Shown one piece after another: positions 1 through 6,334 of a stretch of DNA of 6,340 nt. Source of the stretch: Deltaproteobacteria bacterium (GTDB lineage: Bacteria; Desulfobacterota; Syntrophia; Syntrophales; Smithellaceae); assembly GCA_009668925.1 (NCBI GenBank), contig SBEK01000208.1:1-6340 (forward strand). The letters run 5' to 3'. A model generated the notes under the pieces. It was given only the letters and a program-made list of their open reading frames with translations, ran no database searches and was not told the origin of the DNA. A program made the position numbers and the translations under genes. Each line of letters opens with the position of its first letter. Position 1 is the first letter of the stretch.

Positions 1-237
1 TCCATGGGCTGGTCGGCGCTGATCACGATCAGGCAAATGCTGGCCAATATGTCCGTCGCTCAGGGCGTCCTCCTTGTCACGGGAGGTGCGGCCTTCATGG
101 TGGGCGGAATCATCTACGCCATCAAGAAACCCAGGATCGTCCCGGGTATTTTCAGCTTTCACGAACTTTTTCACATCACGGTGCTGATCGGCTGGGGTTT
201 GCACTATGCAATGATCTACCAGGTCTACGGCGCATAA
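1..237 (+). CDS. Hemolysin III / PAQR-family membrane protein (C-terminal fragment)
   Basis: This is the 3' end of a gene whose start lies before the window. The reading frame is open from base 1, and an ATG at base 4 is only an internal Met. The visible 78 residues hold two hydrophobic helices. One is around the stretch VLLVTGGAAFMVGGIIYAI, and the other follows FSFHELFHITVLIGWGLHY. The GG(x)IY segment followed by a His-xxx-His pair (FHELFH) and a further His ten residues on is the C-terminal signature of the HlyIII/YqfA (TrhA) branch of the PAQR/CREST superfamily, where these His residues help bind a metal in the membrane. The N-terminal metal ligands and about two thirds of the protein are not visible. 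Family members are seven-helix inner-membrane proteins linked to membrane-lipid state; the old haemolysin name is not a reliable function. The next gene begins 4 bases after this stop, so the two are probably co-transcribed. Confidence 0.82.
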   Translation, partial: SMGWSALITIRQMLANMSVAQGVLLVTGGAAFMVGGIIYAIKKPRIVPGIFSFHELFHITVLIGWGLHYAMIYQVYGA

Positions 238-241
238 AATC

Positions 242-1141
242 ATGGATACCGTTTCTGATTTCACAGGCCCCGGCGAGGCGACGAACAAGCTTCTGGCAGC
301 CGAAGCATCGTTATTCAGCCTGGAGTATGAGAAGAATTTTTCAGCCGGCGAGACAAAGCCGCCGCAAATCGGCAGGCCTTATCTTTTGCGCGCTCAAGGA
401 TCGGATGTGGGCGTGCTCCTCATCCACGGGCTGATGGCCGCGCCTGAGGAAGTGAGAGAGTGGGCGGATTTCCTGAATGCCAAAGGTCTGACGGTTTATG
501 CGCCGAGGCTGGCGGGCCACGGAACATCGCCCTCGGATCTCTCGGGCCGCACGTATCCGGAATGGCTGGATTGTGTTGACCGCGGGCACGCCATCCTGAA
601 AACCTGCTGCGAAAAAGTTCTCATTGCCGGATTTTCGACGGGCGCCGGCCTGGCCCTGCAGTCGGTTATCCGAAAGCCCCGGGCGTTTGAGGCCGTCATC
701 GCGGTCGCCGCCCCGCTGAAATTCAAAAGTGTATCGTCTCGTTTTGCCGAGGGACTGCACGGATTCAATTCACTGTGCCGTCGTTTGGGGATGGGCGGTC
801 TGGCCCGAGAGTTTATGCCCAATGACGCCGACAATCCCGACATCAATTATCTCCTTTGTCCGGTCAGCGCTTTTGTTCAGGTCAAAGCACTCATGCGAAA
901 GGTCCGCCGATCGCTTCCGGATATTCATATTCCGGCGCTCATCCTCCAGGCCAGGCACGACCCTAAAGTCGCGCCTGCAAGCGGCCCCGCAATATTTGAG
1001 AATCTGGGCTCCGGCCTAAAGCGTTTTGCCTGGATCGATTTCGACAGGCACGGAATCGTGCGCGGCAGGCCGGCCGCCGACGTTTTCCAAGAGGTGGAAT
1101 CTTTCCTCGCGGCCTGCCGTCTCCTCCCTTCCCCCGAATAG
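242..1141 (+). CDS. Serine alpha/beta-hydrolase, carboxylesterase/monoacylglycerol-lipase type
   Basis: This 299-residue cytoplasmic protein has no signal peptide or membrane helix. The core reads as an Est30-like (COG1647/Hydrolase_4) alpha/beta hydrolase. A strand leads into the oxyanion motif HGLMA at residues 62-66, followed by the family-typical YAPRLAGHGTSP near 86-97. The nucleophile elbow GFSTG at 130-134 makes Ser132 the nucleophile. The acid is probably Asp240 in the QARHDPKVAP segment, and His270 in DRHG is the base, so the triad looks complete. Residues 160-225 would form the lid, which sets substrate choice. About 50 residues precede the first core strand, longer than in compact Est30 enzymes. 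The expected reaction is hydrolysis of a carboxylic ester or monoacylglycerol; the true substrate is unknown. The ATG lies 4 bases after the upstream PAQR stop and has no clear Shine-Dalgarno, which suggests translational coupling. No later Met precedes the oxyanion motif, so this start is the best available. Confidence 0.85.
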   Translation: MDTVSDFTGPGEATNKLLAAEASLFSLEYEKNFSAGETKPPQIGRPYLLRAQGSDVGVLLIHGLMAAPEEVREWADFLNAKGLTVYAPRLAGHGTSPSDLSGRTYPEWLDCVDRGHAILKTCCEKVLIAGFSTGAGLALQSVIRKPRAFEAVIAVAAPLKFKSVSSRFAEGLHGFNSLCRRLGMGGLAREFMPNDADNPDINYLLCPVSAFVQVKALMRKVRRSLPDIHIPALILQARHDPKVAPASGPAIFENLGSGLKRFAWIDFDRHGIVRGRPAADVFQEVESFLAACRLLPSPE

Positions 1142-1153
1142 CCGGTATCCCTC

Positions 1154-1197
1154 CCGGCGGCGTTATCCGGCCCGGTCTCGCCCGGGCGCCCCGCCGG
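1154..1197 (+). repeat. GC-rich nested inverted repeat after the hydrolase stop
   Basis: The outer arms CCGGCGG (1154-1160) and CCGCCGG (1191-1197) are perfect complements. They enclose a second hairpin, GCCCGG (1170-1175) with CCGGGC (1182-1187) and a 6-base loop. The structure begins 13 bases after the hydrolase stop, so it may end or stabilise the PAQR-hydrolase transcript. No T-run follows, so it is not a standard intrinsic terminator. The inner hairpin shares its sequence pattern with the one at 4649-4682. Confidence 0.4.
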
Positions 1198-1257
1198 CTT
1201 GGCCCGACCTGGGAAGCGCATCTTTTCCGGAAACATCTTGAAAGCAAAACAATCTTT

Positions 1258-1314
1258 TTGACTCGGTGCCCTTCACGGGTGTAAGATGGTCCACCACAGA
1301 AAATGATATCAGGA
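1258..1314 (+). promoter_or_regulatory. Sigma70-like promoter and ribosome binding site for the brkB-type/DGC operon
   Basis: The -35 candidate TTGACT (1258-1263, 5 of 6 to consensus) lies 18 bases from the -10 candidate TAAGAT (1282-1287, 4 of 6). An A/T-rich stretch just upstream (about 1240-1257) could act as an UP element. Transcription would start near 1294, giving a leader of roughly 27 bases. AGGA at 1311-1314 sits 6 bases before the ATG at 1321 and serves as the ribosome binding site. The 179-base gap and this promoter suggest that the downstream pair is a transcription unit separate from the hydrolase. Confidence 0.5.
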
Positions 1315-1320
1315 CCCTGA

Positions 1321-2913
1321 ATGGCGGAAGAAGCAGAAGACAACTCGCGGCGTAAGAAGCGCAAAGACGTCCTCAGGATGCAAGCCGCCGGCATCCGGGA
1401 TATTGTATCCGACGCCGTCACAAACTTCGGCCAGAACGGCGACAACAATCAGGCGGCGGCCATTGCCCTCTACGCGATCCTGTCGGCCATTCCGCTTTTT
1501 ATTTTAACGATGATCGCCGCCGGATCCTTCTTCGGCTCCAATCCCCATATTCAAAAGGACATCGTCCGGGCTATTCAGAATTTTCAGCCGTATTTTTCGG
1601 GAGACATTCTCCATCAACTGGGACACATTGAAGGCAAAAGCAAAGTTTTGGGTTGGATCGGCGTCCTGGGTCTGGTCTGGTTGTCGGCGGCGATTTTTAA
1701 CGCCATTGCCTCGGCGCTGAATATTATTTTCCGGTCGCAGAAGACGCGCAATTACTTCGTCTCCAAACTGATGGCCGTGGGCATGATACCGGCCGCCTGG
1801 TTCATCGGCGGCCTGAGTGTGGCCATGAGTTATGTCGCCGCGATCCTGGCCCAGGCGCCTCTCGTCCTGCCCGGCGATATCGAAGTAGCGTTGACCCTCC
1901 CGGCGCAAATCGCTTTGCGTTACATTATTCCGTATGTCATGGTCGTGATTCTCGTGACCACGGTATACCGCATCGTCCCGACGGCCAAAATCCGCTTTCG
2001 CGTGGCCCTGGCCGGCAGCGTTGTTTTCGCGTTCCTGCTGGAAGCCGCCAAACAATTCTTTACCTGGTACATGACCCATTACACCCGCTACGATGTTATT
2101 TTCGGCTCGCTGCAAACGGTTGTGATCCTGGTGATCTGGGTTTTTTATATCGCGCTGATCTTTCTTTTTTGCGCCGAAGTCATGTCCTCCTATGAGCGGC
2201 GCGATGTCCTCCTGCTGGAAAGAGCCTTCCTCAAGTCGCCTGTTTCCGGATCGCAGGTTGATGAAAGACTCTACAAAAGATTCGGCCGTACGTATCCCCG
2301 AAACAGCATCATTTTCCGGGAGGGGGATACGGGGCGCGAAATGTTCTACATCCTTTCCGGCCGTGTCGGCATGGAGCGCGTCGACAGTTCGGTAAAAAAA
2401 ATGATCGCGGAAATGGGCCCGGGTCAATATTTCGGCGAGATGGCCACGCTCATCGACATCCGGCGTTCGGCGACGGCCAGGGCTCTGGAAGACAGCCGTC
2501 TGGCTGTGATTGACGATAAAACATTCCGGAATCTTATCGGAGACAGCCGCGACGTCGCCTTCTCGATGCTGCAGGTGTTTTCGACGCGCCTCAAGAATTC
2601 CAATGCGGCACTGGAAGATTTTTCCAATCTCTGGACGCGCCTGACGATCATCCTGCTCATGCTGGATCACCCCCGCACATCGATTGCCGAACATATCCCC
2701 GTTCTCGCCGACGCCCTGCAAAAAGACCCTGCCGAAATCGCGAATCTGATTCGCGAGCTCTCCGATCAGGGTATCCTGATCACCGAAGAAGGCTTGATTC
2801 TGGACGTCGCCCGCGATAAGGTGTTATCGTTTCTTTGTCTTGGCCCCTTAATAAAAGGTTCGTCGGAACTGCAAAAGAACACAGTCGCCGGCGTTCGGGA
2901 GGATCATCCGTGA
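1321..2913 (+). CDS. YihY/BrkB-type membrane protein fused to a CRP-like cyclic-nucleotide-binding module
   Basis: This 530-residue inner-membrane protein has a two-part build. Residues 1-20 are basic (RRKKRK), placing the N-terminus in the cytoplasm. Residues about 30-290 form a YihY/BrkB (UPF0761, formerly 'ribonuclease BN') domain with about six hydrophobic helices, near 46-71, 109-132, 148-178, 198-218, 228-246 and 260-286. The family-typical YxxLSAIPLF-like first helix and the YRIVPTAKIRFR loop are present. An even helix count puts the C-terminus in the cytoplasm. Residues about 318-425 are a cyclic-nucleotide-binding domain, with a phosphate-binding cassette at 371-388 starting FGEMA and ending RRSATARA. 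Glu373 and Arg382 occupy the ligand-contact positions. A long helix (about 415-445) and a winged-helix-like segment (about 450-505) follow, as in CRP/FNR proteins. E. coli YihY itself is about 290 residues and lacks the extra module. BrkB-domain function is not firmly known; 'ribonuclease BN' is a discarded assignment. The stop overlaps the next start by 4 bases (GTGA). Confidence 0.88.
   Translation: MAEEAEDNSRRKKRKDVLRMQAAGIRDIVSDAVTNFGQNGDNNQAAAIALYAILSAIPLFILTMIAAGSFFGSNPHIQKDIVRAIQNFQPYFSGDILHQLGHIEGKSKVLGWIGVLGLVWLSAAIFNAIASALNIIFRSQKTRNYFVSKLMAVGMIPAAWFIGGLSVAMSYVAAILAQAPLVLPGDIEVALTLPAQIALRYIIPYVMVVILVTTVYRIVPTAKIRFRVALAGSVVFAFLLEAAKQFFTWYMTHYTRYDVIFGSLQTVVILVIWVFYIALIFLFCAEVMSSYERRDVLLLERAFLKSPVSGSQVDERLYKRFGRTYPRNSIIFREGDTGREMFYILSGRVGMERVDSSVKKMIAEMGPGQYFGEMATLIDIRRSATARALEDSRLAVIDDKTFRNLIGDSRDVAFSMLQVFSTRLKNSNAALEDFSNLWTRLTIILLMLDHPRTSIAEHIPVLADALQKDPAEIANLIRELSDQGILITEEGLILDVARDKVLSFLCLGPLIKGSSELQKNTVAGVREDHP
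2897..2903 (+). promoter_or_regulatory. Strong Shine-Dalgarno fixing the GTG start of the diguanylate cyclase
   Basis: GGGAGGA lies 6 bases before the GTG at 2910-2912, inside the last codons of the brkB-type gene. It supports that GTG over the in-frame ATG at 2835, which has no comparable site and would add 25 polar residues before the signal peptide. The GTGA overlap with the upstream stop implies translational coupling. Confidence 0.8.
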
Positions 2914-4640
2914 AGACGCACCCGCCGATTTTCCGCTGTTTGATTCCGATGATGATCGGTCTGGCATTTCTTGCCGCGGCAGCGGCGCCGGCAGCCGCAC
3001 AGATGCCGGTCCTGTCGATCACTCCGGCCAATCCGACCGTCCAGATTGCCGCCCATGCCGAAGTCTTTCTTGATGACTCCGGAACACTTCGCTATGAAGA
3101 CATTGCCCGGGGCGGATTGCCGTTTCAGCGTCACACACAAAATTCATTCCAGTACAGCTTCACACGTGCAACCCTCTGGATCAAATGCCGCATCGCGACG
3201 GCCGCCCACCATTCTTTCCTTGTCTTCGATAACACGGCTCTGGGCTCGATAACGATCTGGGTGCCGGTCGTTCAAAACGGCAGCCCCGGCCTTATCGTTC
3301 TCAGCGGCGGGTGGCAAAGCGACCAGCGCGAATATCAATACCCCTTTCTCTACCCCACCTTCGTTTTGCCCGACACCATCGATGATTCGCGCCCCGTGGT
3401 CATCCGCGTCGCAACCCCCTACGCCCTGCAGTTTCGTGCAACCCTCTATTCCGGAGATGCTTTCCGGGAAAACGGCTTCATCCTTTTTCTGATTGTCGGC
3501 TTCTGCGCGGGCATTCTGGTCGCCATGCTTTTGTATAACCTTATTCTTTATATCTTTATCCGGGATAAGAATTATCTCTACTATGTCCTCTACGTATTTT
3601 TTCTGCTCCTCTGGCAGTGCGTACTCTTCGGGCTCATCCAGTATTTCTGGCCGCAGGCCGGCGAGTGGATGATAAAATATATTACCGCTTTCGCCTCCTG
3701 CATGATGCTGTTCGCGGCGATCTTTGCGATGGTCTTTCTGGATACGGCCAAGACGGCTCCCCGCCACCATCTCGTTTTGGAGGGGCTGGCGCTTATGGCG
3801 GTCATTTCGATCCTGCTCATCTTCACCGGGCAAATATGGATCGGCAATGTCCTGGCCTATTTTACAGGGCAGATAGGCATCATCGCGATTTTCACAGCCG
3901 CCGTTGCGGCCTTGAGGTCGGGATTCCAACCGGCCATATATTACCTGAGCGCCGTCAGCGTCTTCCTCCTGGCCGCCCTTATTTTTCAGTTCAGGTTTTA
4001 TGGACTAATCTCCAATAATTCGTTCACGATGCATGTCGTGCTTTTCGGCAGCGCCGTGGAATCCGTTCTCCTGTCCTCCGCGCTGGGCTATCGCTTCCGC
4101 GCGATGAGGGAAGAGGAACAGCACCTGCGGGAGCGGGAGAAGAACCTGCAGGCGATCACCGTCACGGACGAATTGACCGGCTTATTCAACCGGCGGTTTC
4201 TCAACGGGACGCTCATCAAGGAAATTGCGGCGGCCAAACGCAGCGGGAGGAGTCTGTCCCTGCTGATGATGGATGTCGATCATTTCAAGGCTTTCAACGA
4301 CGCCCATGGTCATCTGGAAGGGGATCAGGCGCTCATCACCCTGGGCAAAGTGCTGAGGCAAATGCTGCGGGAGGAAGATATCGCGTGCCGCTACGGCGGT
4401 GAAGAATTTGTGGCGATTCTCCACAACGCGGATAAGAACGCCGCTCTGGATGTGGCCGAACGCATCCGCTCGCACTTTCAGCAGATGGCCTTGTCCTCCG
4501 GAAAGACGGTCCGTCTGACCGTCAGCATCGGCGCGACGGAATTACTGCCCCAGGACAGCCCGGATCAATTTCTGTTTCGCGCCGACCAGGCCCTGTATCA
4601 TGCCAAAAAAACAGGCCGCAACCGGGTGTGCAGCGTGTAG
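2910..4640 (+). CDS. Membrane diguanylate cyclase: 7TMR-DISMED2, 7TMR-DISM and GGDEF
   Basis: From the GTG start this is a 576-residue protein. Residues 1-30 are a signal peptide (hydrophobic core, then APAAA before Gln31). Residues about 42-180 fit the periplasmic 7TMR-DISMED2 sensory domain, a beta-rich fold thought to bind small, often carbohydrate-like, ligands. Residues about 188-393 hold seven hydrophobic helices typical of 7TMR-DISM_7TM. A charged, coiled-coil-like linker at 395-415 (REEEQHLREREK) leads to a GGDEF domain at about 412-575. This domain has DELTGLFNRR (420-429), the metal-binding DVDHFK (455-460) and the active-site loop GGEEF (496-500). It should therefore make c-di-GMP from two GTP in the cytoplasm. 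RxxD at 487-490, five residues before GGEEF, is the inhibitory I-site, so product feedback is expected. No EAL or HD-GYP domain follows. It is the second gene of the operon and overlaps the CRP-like fusion gene by 4 bases. Ligand and output are unknown. Confidence 0.92.
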   Translation: MKTHPPIFRCLIPMMIGLAFLAAAAAPAAAQMPVLSITPANPTVQIAAHAEVFLDDSGTLRYEDIARGGLPFQRHTQNSFQYSFTRATLWIKCRIATAAHHSFLVFDNTALGSITIWVPVVQNGSPGLIVLSGGWQSDQREYQYPFLYPTFVLPDTIDDSRPVVIRVATPYALQFRATLYSGDAFRENGFILFLIVGFCAGILVAMLLYNLILYIFIRDKNYLYYVLYVFFLLLWQCVLFGLIQYFWPQAGEWMIKYITAFASCMMLFAAIFAMVFLDTAKTAPRHHLVLEGLALMAVISILLIFTGQIWIGNVLAYFTGQIGIIAIFTAAVAALRSGFQPAIYYLSAVSVFLLAALIFQFRFYGLISNNSFTMHVVLFGSAVESVLLSSALGYRFRAMREEEQHLREREKNLQAITVTDELTGLFNRRFLNGTLIKEIAAAKRSGRSLSLLMMDVDHFKAFNDAHGHLEGDQALITLGKVLRQMLREEDIACRYGGEEFVAILHNADKNAALDVAERIRSHFQQMALSSGKTVRLTVSIGATELLPQDSPDQFLFRADQALYHAKKTGRNRVCSV

Positions 4641-4648
4641 CAACCAAA

Positions 4649-4682
4649 GCCGGACGGCCCGGATCTCACCCGGTTATCCGGC
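4649..4682 (+). repeat. Nested inverted repeat after the cyclase stop
   Basis: GCCGGA (4649-4654) pairs with TCCGGC (4677-4682) around an inner CCGG/CCGG hairpin (4659-4662 with 4670-4673). It starts 8 bases after the stop codon. The core CGGCCCGG-a-TCTC-a-CCCGG (4655-4673) nearly matches 1168-1185, so the two may be copies of one dispersed palindrome. It could protect the mRNA 3' end upstream of the true terminator. Confidence 0.4.
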
Positions 4683-4696
4683 AATGAGGCGGGAAC

Positions 4697-4729
4697 AAAA
4701 AAGGCGGGTACACAAGACCCGTCTTTTTT
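4697..4729 (+). terminator. Intrinsic terminator of the brkB-type/DGC operon
   Basis: AAAAAAGGCGGGT (4697-4709) pairs with ACCCGTCTTTTTT (4717-4729) over 13 positions with one G-U pair and a 7-base loop. The T-rich run continues into GTTTT. The A-tract on the left arm means it could also slow transcription arriving from the opposite strand. It lies 56 bases after the cyclase stop. Confidence 0.88.
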
Positions 4730-4770
4730 GTTTTCGATTTTTACGATCGGCGGCGATGCTTCATTTCAAC

Positions 4771-4806
4771 AAAAAAAAGAAGCCCCATCTTCATGAGGCT
4801 CCCTTT
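4771..4806 (-). terminator. Intrinsic terminator of the outer-membrane protein gene
   Basis: Read on the minus strand, AAAGGGAGCCTCAT (4806-4793) pairs with ATGGGGCTTCTTTT (4788-4775) across a GAAG loop. The stem is 14 pairs, including three G-U pairs, and runs into eight T residues (4778-4771). It lies about 37 bases past the stop of the minus-strand gene and faces the operon terminator about 40 bases away. Confidence 0.82.
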
Positions 4807-4843
4807 CGCCGGCACGATTCCAAAAGGCGCCTTGGGCCCTGTT

Positions 4844-6334
4844 CTAGAATTTTACGGCCAACCCGCCTCCCGCCTGCCAGCCGTCTTTTCTGATTTCCAC
4901 ATCGACCGGCGCCGGACCGACGGTCCCGTCTCCACTGGTCTTAAACGCCGTGTAACCCGCATTGACAAACGGTTCGAGTTCGAAGCGGTCCATCTTTACG
5001 GTCGCTCCCAGCGCCGCATTCACACCCGCCGTCCAGCCTCTTGTGGACACTTTCAAAGGCATGTAGGGTCCGGTATCGTCAACGGCGGCATAAGAAAAGT
5101 CCGTGTTGACCCGGCCATAGAAGGCGTTGACTCCTCCGCGCAGTGTGGTGCGCGGGCATACCGCCATTTCGGCCACAGCCTTGAGCGTCAAACGATGTTC
5201 GCCGGTATCCGGCATATCCGCGTAATTGTCGACATAGAAAACCGGCGCCGTGAAGATATCCTCAAAGATCGCCTTCTGCTTCGAGCGCAGGTAGTCATAG
5301 TAAAGTCCCGCGGCGAACCGCTTGCCGGCCGCCGGCGTGAAATCCGCTCCGCCGCCGACCTTGACGAAGAAGTCCCGGGCTTCGTGTTCGTAGTTCAGGA
5401 AGGAATCCGCGGCACGGACATAGGACCCGTCACGTTTGATGGTCTTGTACCCGGCGCTGACCACGAAGGGCAAAGCAAGACGCTCGCTCACGGGCACGCG
5501 GAGCCAGAAATCGCCGCCGACATGGAATCCCTTGACTTTGCCTTCGGCGTTGAAGGAATTCATGCCGTCCACATCAAACGAATAGGCGTTGTCCCCCGCA
5601 AAGGGAAGTCCGCCTTGGAGGGTGAACGCATATTTTGCCCCTCCCACCGTTCCGGCAACGGATGCTTTCCCTATGGCCTCCCAGTATTTGGAATCATAAG
5701 GAATCATGAACGGGTAGAGGTCCCACGCCGGGTTATCTTCGGCCGCCCAGGGAAAGTTCCTGAAAAATGCCGCGCTGGTGGAAAGAAAGGTCTCCTGCTC
5801 TGCGCTGCGATAGGCAATCTGCAACTCGCCGCCGACCTTCACGGAGTTCACCGGCAGACCGTAGAGCACTTTCAGCGCGAAGTTATCGAGACGGTCATTT
5901 AATTCATAGGAATTGTATCCGGGGCCCCAGAATCCGCTAAACGGTTCATCGCCTTTGTATTTTCCCCGGGCGCCCGCGTAATCAAAAAACACACCCATCC
6001 GGCCCGCACCCAGACCGAAGGCGGCACCGATCAGGGCGCCGTGCTTCCATTGATAACCGTCGGAACTGTAAGGATAAGTTACACCGAAGGTGGGTGCATT
6101 GGCGGAGTAGTCCCAGCGGGTCGTTTTATCGTAGGTCAAACGGTAACTTCCGTAGGCGTTGAATCCTTTGCCCGAGGCGATCCCGGCCGGATGAGTCAGA
6201 TAATCCGCTTCGTCTTCAATTAAACCGGCGGCATCGCCCACGCCCGCCATTCTGCCCTGCCAGGCCCAAGACGGCAAAGCCAGATATAAAATGAACACCA
6301 CAGCCGCACACAACGACAGACCATTTCTTTTCAT
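4844..6334 (-). CDS. Outer-membrane beta-barrel protein of unknown substrate
   Basis: This 496-residue protein begins with a signal peptide (KR, hydrophobic core 8-20, probable cleavage after SWA at 22-24). The mature part is rich in Gly, Tyr, Phe and alternating hydrophobic/polar stretches such as RMGVFFDYAG, AAGLYYDYLR and FELEPFVNAGY. It ends in LAVKF. A C-terminal Phe on a final amphipathic strand is the BAM recognition signature of outer-membrane barrels. The segment just after cleavage, with VGDAAGL (32-38) and DYLTHPAGIASGKG (44-57), recalls the N-terminal 'NPAG' region of FadL/OmpP1-type porins, with His in place of Asn, but overall identity to FadL is not evident by eye. Size is close to FadL (about 420-450 residues) but a little larger. 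The role is probably transport or structure in the outer membrane; no substrate can be named. The ATG at 6334-6332 is the only one before the signal peptide; its promoter lies outside the window. Confidence 0.78.
   Translation of the reverse strand: MKRNGLSLCAAVVFILYLALPSWAWQGRMAGVGDAAGLIEDEADYLTHPAGIASGKGFNAYGSYRLTYDKTTRWDYSANAPTFGVTYPYSSDGYQWKHGALIGAAFGLGAGRMGVFFDYAGARGKYKGDEPFSGFWGPGYNSYELNDRLDNFALKVLYGLPVNSVKVGGELQIAYRSAEQETFLSTSAAFFRNFPWAAEDNPAWDLYPFMIPYDSKYWEAIGKASVAGTVGGAKYAFTLQGGLPFAGDNAYSFDVDGMNSFNAEGKVKGFHVGGDFWLRVPVSERLALPFVVSAGYKTIKRDGSYVRAADSFLNYEHEARDFFVKVGGGADFTPAAGKRFAAGLYYDYLRSKQKAIFEDIFTAPVFYVDNYADMPDTGEHRLTLKAVAEMAVCPRTTLRGGVNAFYGRVNTDFSYAAVDDTGPYMPLKVSTRGWTAGVNAALGATVKMDRFELEPFVNAGYTAFKTSGDGTVGPAPVDVEIRKDGWQAGGGLAVKF

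Noticed and set aside
1154..1197. The GC-rich hairpin as a standard intrinsic terminator
   Set aside because: The stem is good but no T-run follows the right arm, so it is listed as an inverted repeat instead.
1267..1277. GTG-N5-CAC in the promoter spacer as a CRP-type operator for autoregulation
   Set aside because: Only three bases match on each side and the spacing differs from the TGTGA-N6-TCACA consensus, so chance explains it.
1504..2721. A 405-codon open frame on the minus strand
   Set aside because: It lies wholly antisense to the brkB-type fusion gene. Its translation is rich in His, Arg, Asp and Gln with no recognisable domain, as expected for a mirror frame of GC-rich coding DNA.
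2835..2909. An upstream ATG as the start of the diguanylate cyclase
   Set aside because: It would add 25 polar, basic residues before the signal peptide and lengthen the overlap to 79 bases. The GTG at 2910 has a strong Shine-Dalgarno at ideal spacing.
3144..3929. A 261-codon minus-strand open frame
   Set aside because: It is antisense to the sensory and membrane part of the diguanylate cyclase; its composition is charged and low in hydrophobics, with no domain.
4793..5902. A 369-codon open frame on the plus strand
   Set aside because: It is antisense to the outer-membrane protein gene and overlaps its terminator. The translation is Arg/His-rich and shows no domain, while the minus-strand frame has a signal peptide and barrel features.
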